Source: Echiichthys vipera
Lineage: Eukaryota; Chordata; Actinopteri; Perciformes; Trachinidae
Length of the DNA stretch: 64,000 bases
Assembly: GCA_963691815.1 (NCBI GenBank)
Contig: OY829657.1
Span: 23,254,288 to 23,318,287 of the forward strand
Direction: 5' to 3'
In this document: positions 56,136 to 64,000 of the stretch, piece after piece
Position numbering within the stretch: position 1 is the first letter of the stretch
Layout: each line of letters starts with the position of its first letter
The notes under the pieces: model-generated
What the model saw: the letters and a program-made list of their open reading frames with translations, nothing else
Databases searched by the model: none
Told to the model about the DNA's origin: nothing
Translations under genes and position numbers: made by a program

Positions 56136-59100
56136 TAGCCAAGGTAAACAGCTTGCTCCAACAGGTTTTTAATTCTTTACATGTTTGAATTGTAAATATT
56201 TTGAGAAGTTATTACATAAGAGGAGAGAACACCAGCTTTATGTTTACTTAATCAAATCGATGCTGCCTGAGTGGACCTGAAATAACGCTGATGACATTCT
56301 TGTAGAAGGAATCCTGATGTTTTCTTTAATATTTGACTTTGGGTGTTGATGGTCTATATTCTGCCTTTATCTCAACCAGGTTGAAGGCAAAGGGAATGGA
56401 ATCAAGACGGTCATTGTCAACATGGTTGATGTTGCAAAGGCATTGAACAGGCCTCCAACATGTAAGTAACTCATGTATATAACACACTGTTTGGAAATAC
56501 ATTTTAAAATCTAGAGTATATGCTCGCTGTGATGTCTAAGAACAGACTAACAAGGTGGACAGTGCATTTATTTTCCATCTCATCGTGACATCTGATGTTC
56601 CCCACAGACCCGACCAAGTTTTTTGGTTGTGAACTCGGTGCTCAGACCCAGTTTGATAGCAAAAACGACCGTTACATCGTCAACGGATCCCACGAGGCGA
56701 ACAAGTTGCAGGACATGCTTGATGGGTTCATCAGAAAATTTGTGCTGTGTCCCGAGTGTGACAACCCTGAAACTGATCTGGTAAATGTTTAACAGCATCT
56801 CTAATGTAGATCCAGCAAAGTTTAAGACTTGATTGTGTTGTTTTTTTTAGATCAAATAATATAATAATATTTGATTTGTCTGTTGCAGCATGTCAATCCC
56901 AAGAAACAAACCATTGGCAATTCCTGTAAGGCCTGTGGATACCGCGGCATGCTAGACACCAGACACAAACTCTGCACGTTCATCCTCAAAAACCCACCGG
57001 GTGAGATTTTCCTTTCCAACAGTTACAGAGTTGATGGTCCAGCACCCTCTTGGGTTGAATGTCATTTGAACTTGCACTCATGCAGGTTTGATAACCGTTT
57101 TGCTTCTCCAATAACAGAGAGCACTGAAGGTGGATCCGCATCTGTAAAGAAAGAGAAGGAGAAAAAGAACCGCAAGAAGGACAAGGAGAATGGCTCTGGC
57201 AGCGGAGAGGCTGAATCCCAAGAGAACTTCGACGCTCCTCAGGCTGTGGTGGGTTTCTAGTCCAGGGTCAGGCAGCTAGAGATTCTTTAGGACCTGCATT
57301 TGCACTAGTGTGAGAGTCAGACTGTTGACAATCAGGCAACTGAGTCATCGGGTCACCTGTCCGGGAGGCTCAGACATACTTTCCGCGGACCTCCACCAGT
57401 CGCACAGCCACCGCGTTGCGTGCACGCTCGTGGACTCATGCAGCCTCTTTCTTATTAAAGGAACCAATTGTGCAGCGGCTCAGAGTGTATGTCCTAGCCG
57501 GTTTCCACCACATCCACCTGCCAGGTTGTCAATTGTGTGTCCGCCCGCTACACTCTGTGTCGGACGACCAGTATTGACACGTAGCTTTTGTTACTTCACT
57601 AGCAAGTTGCCTTTTTAAGCTCTTTGTTTCCTCCGAAGTTTGCAACAGCGTCCACACAATTACCACGCTTGCCCGTTTCACTCCCATGACTTGTATTTAC
57701 TTTTTACTCTTTTTTTTTATAGCTGTTTTAATAAAGCAGTCAAATAATTTCTTATGTCAGTTAATGGTTAATTATTAGCATCGCTAACTGTTAAGTGGCT
57801 GTGGGAACACTAAGATAAAGTTTGTGGTCTCTGAGTACACAGTCAGCTGCTCAGAAGGACTTTGAACTCAAACAAAGATCACAGTCCAGTGCTGCTTTTG
57901 ATCCCTTTTTTTTTTTTTTTTTTTAGTGTGGTGATTTAAAATTTTATCAGCTACAGTTTTTGTTGACAAACTGGTTTTACTTTTTAAAGCTAGTAGTCCA
58001 AGATGATAGCCTTAACCAAAGAAGCCCCAAACCTCAGTTTTGCAGTTACACACGATGACTAGGCTGTTTGCTGCTGCACCCGGAGGTCAGTTCTCCAAGG
58101 GAGAAGAGTGGATGTTATTCTAAGAATATTTAACAAGGTAATTTAACTTTTTGGGGGGAACGTGTCAGAAATAAGGAGTCAAAGCCAAGTATGTTTATGT
58201 CTTAAAACATGTCCCTCTAAAGACTCTGGCAAGGTGAAATGTGAAAACAAACAAGTACTGAAAGTTGGCAACAAATGCCCGTTTACACTCCCACTCTGTT
58301 TTATTTATTCTTTTAGTTAATCTTAACATTTTTTCAAGCAGCTGCTTACATTTAAACATTCACACTTGAAAATGGCCCAAAGCCCTTAAACAACAGCTTA
58401 TTTTTAAACAAACCAGGTCTTATACCTGTGTGAATAAGCACAGTTTAATGTTTCAGTTTTTTTATGTTTACTGTACGGGAGAGCCTGCCGTAAAAACTTT
58501 TGAGCGCATTTTAATCATTTTGTCTGAACTGGCTGTCTTCAGGATGGAGATGACGATGACGAGGACTGGGCAGAGGAGACTACAGAGGAGGCGCAGAGGA
58601 GGCGAATGGAGGAGATCAGCGATCACGCCAAGAACCTCACGCTCAGCGAGGACCTGGAGAAACCCCTGGAAGAGAGGGTCAACCTGTTCTACAACTTTGT
58701 GAAGGTGAGGGTTCAGTCTGGAAAAAGTCTAAAATGATGACAAATTTCCCTATAAAGCATTAAGCTTTCAATGAAGCTACACAACACTGGAACACTGTAA
58801 ATCCTAACTTTGTGTCCCCCTCTAACTTTAAATGGTTTCCATTTCCAGCAAAAGAAGGAGAGTGGAACCATCGACGGAGCTGATAAAGAGATCTTGGCGG
58901 AGGCAGAGCGCCTGGATGTGAAGGCCATGGGCCCCCTCATCCTCAGCGAGCTGCTCTTCAACGAGAACATCCGCGACCAGATCAAGAAGTACACCCGCCA
59001 CTTCCTGAGAGTACGTTGAATGACTCATGGCTGTTGATGCCATTGGCCCTTTACCCCCTCATTATTTCTGTAGATCAAGTCATTTTACTCTTAATGACAC

Positions 59101-61506
59101 GGAGAATGAGCATTGTCTCGTGGCTGCTTTCTGACTCTTTAATCCGCCCTCAGTTCTGCCACAACAACAAGAAAGCCCAGAAGTATCTGTTGGGAGGCTT
59201 TGAGTGCGTCGTGAAGCTGCATCAGGTCCAGCTGCTGGCTCGAGTTCCCATCATCCTCAAAGCCATGTACGACGCAGACCTGCTGGAGGAAGACGTCATA
59301 TTCGCCTGGGCAGAGAAGGTGGGTATCTTTGTATTGATCTGTTATGAAATATTAAATGTCCATAATGATACAAATGGAGCATGAAATGTTTATTTTGGAA
59401 ACAAAACTTAGATGCTTGTGGCAGCAATAATAAAGATCTTTTTTTCTCTCGTCAGGCATTAACTGATAAAAGCTTTAAAAGGCAAAGTTGCTCTCAGTTT
59501 ATTATTGGTTTCATTTAATGGAACAATTTTCCCTTCCTATTACTTAAACATGGACATGACCTGTTTTTGCTAAACACTTGGCTACCAAAGAAAACATCTT
59601 CAAATTAACACATTTTTAAAATATGCAACTGGGAATTCATGTCATTTATTCAATGTGCTTTGAAATTTTCTATAAATGTAATTTCATACTAGAGTAAAAT
59701 GTCCCCTTAACAATTAATGATATAGTTTTACTTTGAGCTCTGCCTGTAATTAAGTAAGTAGTAAAGCTCTTAGGAGGCAGCAGATAAAATAACTAGTTAA
59801 ATCTCCACTAATGTGGATTAAATGTCACCAGCAGAGGTGTTGGGATTAACTGTGGTCATTAATTTACAGTCCAACACTAAACTGGATGGTCAAAGTATCT
59901 ACTGAGAGCTGTTACCAACCTGACAGACTGACGGACTTTTCTCCCCCAGGTTTCTAAGAAGTACGTCTCTAAGGAACTTGCCAAAGAGATCCACGCTAAG
60001 GCCGCTCCTTTTGTCAAATGGCTGAAGGAGGCGGAGGAGGAGAGCGAGGGCAGCGAAGAGGAGGAGGAGGTGGAAGACGACGAGAACGTAGAGGTAACAG
60101 ACAGACGTGGATCACTCTATGAACTTTGTTTTACAATTTATGTTGCTGTCAAGGGACTGCACTTTTCCCTGACCGACAGCCGACCCTCGTTAACATTGAC
60201 CTTTATAGCAGAAAAGCCCGGTTCATCCGTCCTGGGGTTTGAACTGACTTTACGTATACGCATGTCAGTCTGCCTCCACCACATCCACCTGTGACGTCTT
60301 CAGCGGTGCGCCGGCCTCGCACACTCTTTGTACAACGGCCGGTGTAAGTTCTTATTGACGGCCAATTCTCACCATCTCTAGAAGGCACTGCTTGGCTGTT
60401 TTAGCGCACATTAAATCTTAATGATTAATAAAAAATGTCTTTGCTGCAGGCAATTCACGGCTCATCCAACCTGCTCATCAGAACGCTTCCTTTTGAATGT
60501 GTTTTGCTTTATGCCAAATATTATGTCTATTTGCAAATATCCTAACCATCACAAAGCAAAAAGGAAGTGTGAAAGGCTAGATAATTATTACATCATACAT
60601 TAAATACAAAACAGAAGTGTGCAGAGGTTTTGACCTTCTTTAAACACAATTTAATATTAAGTAATGCAGTCTAATGAGAAATGATTGAACATTTCACTTT
60701 TATTGTTACAATCCACCACTGAAGACGTCGTTTAAGGCCCCCCACACTCTAAAGCGCAAATTTATGATGTGCAGCACTTTGTGACATCACGACCTGCTCG
60801 CTCATAATCCAGTTTGCACAAGTGTGATGTGGACGTCTCCCGCTTTATTTTAATACTCTGGATACCCGATCCAAAGTAGGGCTGCAAAATAAATCCTTTT
60901 TTAATCGTCATCATGAAATCAACCTTTGCGAAAAAAATCACATTAGACAGTCAGAAACTTTTTTTGCAGTACCGCGAGTGACCACTTGTTTAAATAAAAA
61001 AAAAATTTAAAAAAAAGGGCCGCAGCGGTGTATCCAGTTCTAATAATCCATCCATGGTTCATAAACACCACTGGACCTTTAATGAAGTAGGACGCATCTT
61101 GTGTTAAACTTTTGAAAGTGAGTATTTTATTTTTGTACCAAAACAAACAAGTACTGCTTGTTCAGAGTCATTATTTATTCTTTTGATCGAGTTTGTTTTC
61201 TCAGATAAAGTCCTCATCAAACTGCTCGTCTTTTCAAATTGTTTTTTTTTTTTAGAAAATGATGCTGGTGTTTCTCTCTGTACTTCCTGTTTTGGTGTCT
61301 TTACCAAACCCACACAAGTGTCACTCAAAGGTTGTGGCTGTAGTCTGAAACCTTGTGTGTGCGCCGTGTGGATGATGTTAACCCCCGGTGGCGTTCTCTG
61401 TCCCCAGGTGGTGTACTCGTCGTCCGCCCGTGAGCTCAAAGTCGAGACTGTGAAACCGGACACGCCTGAGAAAGAAGAAGACGACATCGACATCGATGCG
61501 ATCTGA
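56072..61506 (+). CDS. eif5: Eukaryotic translation initiation factor 5 (eIF5), 433 aa
   Basis: eIF5 is the GTPase-activating protein for eIF2 in the 43S/48S preinitiation complex and also bridges eIF1, eIF2beta and eIF3c. Exons: 56072-56143, 56380-56461, 56608-56780, 56889-57000, 57118-57248, 58543-58704, 58849-59010, 59154-59318, 59950-60093, 61408-61506. All are in phase and total 434 codons (human protein 431 aa). The N-terminal GAP domain begins [17 protein letters not shown], with the catalytic Arg15. The zinc finger is CPEC followed about 20 residues later by CKAC. A Lys-rich linker follows, then a C-terminal HEAT (W2) domain with acidic-aromatic boxes (DDEDWAEE and the Glu-rich C-terminus) and the ending DDIDIDAI. 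Two 1.3-kb introns (57249-58542 and 60094-61407) carry related hairpin elements. Confidence 0.98.
57505..57585 (+). ncRNA. Candidate intronic structured RNA, copy A (snoRNA-like)
   Basis: A GC-richer island in the EIF5 intron. After 'ccaccacatccacctg' (57505-57520), TGTCAAT pairs with ATTGACA (57573-57579), then an internal loop, then GTCCG with CGGAC. This hairpin with a pocket is like those of H/ACA snoRNAs. A related sequence is in a second EIF5 intron (60276-60361). Human EIF5 is, from memory, host to SNORA28. No H box or convincing tail was found, so the class is uncertain. Confidence 0.35.
60145..60361 (+). ncRNA. Candidate intronic structured RNA, copy B (snoRNA-like)
   Basis: It shares 'ccaccacatccacctg' (60276-60291), an 'acactct.tgt' loop and 'tattgac' with copy A. 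The stem GCGCCGGCC/GGCCGGTGT (nine pairs, two G-U) is different in sequence from copy A but in the same position. About 110 nt upstream a second hairpin (GCTGTC at 60145-60150 with GACAGC at 60175-60180, plus AGGGA/TCCCT) is present. Confidence 0.35.
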
Positions 61507-61803
61507 GAGACTCGGCCGATGATGCTTCTCTTGTGTTGTGGCTTTGCCTCACGATGCCCGATGTACCACCCAAACGGCTTGCCTCCCCCTCCTTTACTCA
61601 CCCCTCTGCCCCCCAGACCCTCCTCTGCTTTGTGGCATGACTTAACATAGCGCTTTATTTGCTGCACATTAACTCTGTAATTTTGAGATGTATTCAGTTG
61701 ATGAAATGAAGTCGCTTTGGGGATTTTAATCACGGGTGTTTGGGGATCGTTTTGACTGCACATTTTTCCTTTCTTTTCTTTTGTTCCCTGTATTTTTCCA
61801 GTC

Positions 61804-61809
61804 AATAAA
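61804..61809 (+). terminator. eif5: EIF5 polyadenylation signal
   Basis: AATAAA lies 298 bp after the EIF5 stop codon, followed by a T/GT-rich stretch. Confidence 0.75.
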
Positions 61810-61829
61810 GAATGAATGTTTTGCTATCC

Positions 61830-62875
61830 ACCACACTTGGTTGTTTCTGTGCGATGGTTTGAGGAGGATGAATCTGCACCTTTTGTCTTTCTAAGATGTA
61901 CGCTCTGGAGCAGATTAATCATTTGCTGATTTTCTTTGTCTTCTATGATGGTAAACTGATTTTTTTTTTTTCACTTTGTCAACTTGGGGTCTTAGAAATT
62001 GTGATGAGTATTTTACTGGTTTATGAAACTTCACAATTAATAGCAGCTGTATTTCAAATATGTAGCGATTGGGTATATCATTTTCTAATCATGAACAGGG
62101 AGACAAACTGTGATTTTGACTTGGTAATTAATTTAGTCGTGTTTTAAACGGTTTTAAAATGAGATTCACAGATAAAATAGTGCAAAATGAAATCCACAAA
62201 CCTTGACCCCCTTTTTCCAAACCACTTCTTGAAAGTTTTAACTTTTACTATTTTCTCCAGAATCTCAATAAAAGTAAATAGCAGGATTTGAAATACAATA
62301 CAGTCGTATTATCAGGAAAATAGTTCAGAAATCTATTGTGGCAAAGCTGGACGTAACAGTAACTCAAACAGGACATGGATATACTTAGTTAAAAATACTG
62401 TTCTATATTATTAACCTGTCTGGATTGATTATTGTCCAAAAACAAAAATTTAAGCCTTTTTATTCACGCAGGGTTGAATTGAAAAGATGAAAGGAGTGTT
62501 TTTGTGTTGCTGTGTTGCATTTCATCCAGTTGAATATCAGAATAAGTGCAAAAACACGGGCTGGATCCAGAGTGAGTCCCCACAGAGGACATGACAGCGC
62601 TCTGTGCTCTGCGCTCTGCTCCAATGAGACGGAGCTCAGCCGCTTTCCTCACTTCCTCCGCCAGTTCACTCACGCTGCGTTCAGGCGCTGTCGGAAATAG
62701 CACCATCACCGCTTCAACATGTTTATCACAGATTAATCAATAGTGAACATTGTGATTGTGTAAAAAAATGTTTTGTAGTTTCACAAATATGAAAAGTGAA
62801 CAGATTTCTATTAAATACTGCCTTTTACTTCTCCATATTTAATTTTACTCAACTAATTAAGAACGTTACCGTACT
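61830..62875. other. Intergenic region with one CpG-containing, GC-richer island
   Basis: Mostly AT-rich. At 62550-62700 the composition becomes GC- and CpG-rich ('cagcgctctgtgctctgcgc'). A minus-strand ORF (62709-62464, 81 codons) crosses it but resembles nothing I recognise. It could be part of a repeat or a 5' exon of a gene outside the window. Confidence 0.35.
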
Positions 62876-63190
62876 ATAGGGGGGAATTGTTGGGTCTATG
62901 TTTATCATGTCAAGTCAAGTCAAGTCAGTTTTATTGTCAAAAATTGCAATATGCATGACATACAAAATGCAAAAAATGAAATTACAGTCCTCTCAGACCC
63001 AGTGCAATCGGCATATTAATAATTAAAAATAAAAATAGACTAAAGAATTAACAATTTTATATATACAACATAATAAAAATAATAATCATAGATAAGTCAT
63101 AGAGGGTGGTCTATACCTACTCTAAAGTGTCCTGAGATAACTCTTGTTACTTTTGGCAATATAAATAAAATGTAATTTAATTGAATTGAA
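62876..63190 (+). mobile_element. LINE 3' end split by another insertion
   Basis: 'ggggaattgttgggtctatg' (62882) and 'gtggtctatacctactctaa' (63106) are contiguous in the sister copy at 33836-33880. Here they are separated by about 190 bp (62913-63105) that starts with a 'caagtcaagtcaagtcag' run and carries 'ttttattgtcaaaaattgca'. The LINE tail ends with 'taattgaattgaattga'. Confidence 0.65.
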
Positions 63191-63239
63191 TTGACCATAT
63201 AAGACATATAATATCAAGCCAATTTAACATTAATTGATG

Positions 63240-63540
63240 ATCAGTGATGGAATGTAACTTAAAGTACATTTACTCAGGATACTCGTACTTTACTTGAGTC
63301 ATTCTATTTCATTCTACTTTATGGGCTTTCTCTCCACTTCATTTCAGAGGAAGATTGTGTCTTTTTTTACACAATGACATTTATCTGACAGCTTTAGTTA
63401 CTTTTCAGATTCAGATTATGAATACAAAATAAGACAATCAATTAATATGTATTACGATATATCATTATAGATGAAGCTACTCAGCAGTAAATAGTCACTT
63501 TTTACATATGCAAACATGATATATGATTTAATGCAGTACT
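63240..63540. repeat. Teleost repeat fragment ('aagtacatttactca' family)
   Basis: 'cttaaagtacatttactca', 'gtactttacttgagtcattc' and 'tttatctgacagctttagtt' match the family whose complete copy is at 50357-51206. Confidence 0.55.
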
Positions 63541-63544
63541 ATGC

Positions 63545-64000
63545 ACTTATCTGCTTATTCCACCTCTGGACTTAAATAAATAATACTTATTCCACCTCTG
63601 GACTTAAATAAAGAATACTTATTCCACCTCTGGACTTAATAAAGAAGACTTATTCCACCTCTGGGCTTAATAAAGAATACCTATTCCACCTCTGGACTTA
63701 ATAAAGAATACTTATTCCACCTCTGGACGTATATAAAGAATACTTATTCCACCTCTGGACTTAAGTAAATAATACTTATACCACCTCTGGACTTAATAAA
63801 GAATACTTATTCCACCTCTGGACGTATATAAAGATGACTTATTCCACCTCTGGACTTAAATAAAGAATACTTATTCCACCTCTGTACTTAAATAAAGAAT
63901 ACTTATTCCACCTCTGGACTTAATAAAGAGTACATATTCCACCTCTGGACTTAATAAAGAGTACTTATTCCACCTCTGGACTTAAATAAATAATACTTAT
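63545..64000 (+). repeat. ~32-bp tandem array, about 14 copies, runs off the window
   Basis: The unit is 'acttattccacctctggact' plus 'taaataaagaat', with length variants of 31-34 bp. Most units contain AATAAA. The array continues to the last base, so its full length is unknown. Confidence 0.97.

Noticed and set aside
63545..64000. CRISPR-like array of short repeats
   Set aside because: Units are directly adjacent with no unique spacers, and the genome is vertebrate. The same holds for 37670-38935.

Overview
The window looks like a piece of a teleost (probably percomorph) nuclear genome. The evidence is multi-exon genes with GT-AG introns, very long CA/GT microsatellites, teleost-type SINEs, a Tc1 end, LINE 3' tails and many MITE-like inverted-repeat elements. 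There are no bacterial operons, rRNA genes or confident tRNA genes. All gene models below were joined by hand from splice sites and reading phase. No alignment or search was run.

Layout: (1) 1-4018 is a tandem array of a ~1.29-kb unit that probably continues to the left. (2) 4019-8510 is repeat-rich intergenic DNA. (3) 9738-19165 (+) is a Sec6/TNFAIP2-EXOC3L family gene (630 aa). (4) 19.2-24.0 kb is intergenic, with a Tc1 end and two copies of a minisatellite-bearing element. (5) 33113-24010 (-) is a second, diverged member of the same family (535 aa), tail-to-tail with the first. (6) 33.1-37.0 kb is intergenic. (7) 37058-42460 (+) is a FAM216A-like gene. (8) 52345-44859 (-) is VPS29, convergent with FAM216A. 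(9) 56072-61506 (+) is EIF5, with 5' UTR exons from about 53.5 kb, head-to-head with VPS29. (10) 61.8-64.0 kb is repeat-rich and ends in a ~32-bp tandem array that runs off the window.

Functionally this is a mixed neighbourhood. It holds an endosomal retromer subunit (VPS29), the GTPase-activating protein for eIF2 (EIF5), an uncharacterised small protein (FAM216A), and two exocyst-like proteins of a family that includes the TNF-inducible TNFAIP2. From memory, in human the TNFAIP2/EXOC3L4-EIF5 block is on 14q32 and FAM216A-VPS29 is on 12q24, so this window joins two blocks that are separate in human.

The strongest second-look items are: a 453-nt stretch with no adenine directly before a splice acceptor in the second Sec6-like gene; a 12-nt VPS29 microexon; weak-context uORFs in EIF5; a pair of related hairpin elements in two EIF5 introns; kappaB/ISRE-like motifs at the promoters of the Sec6-like pair; and a dispersed family of elements carrying an internally expanding minisatellite.
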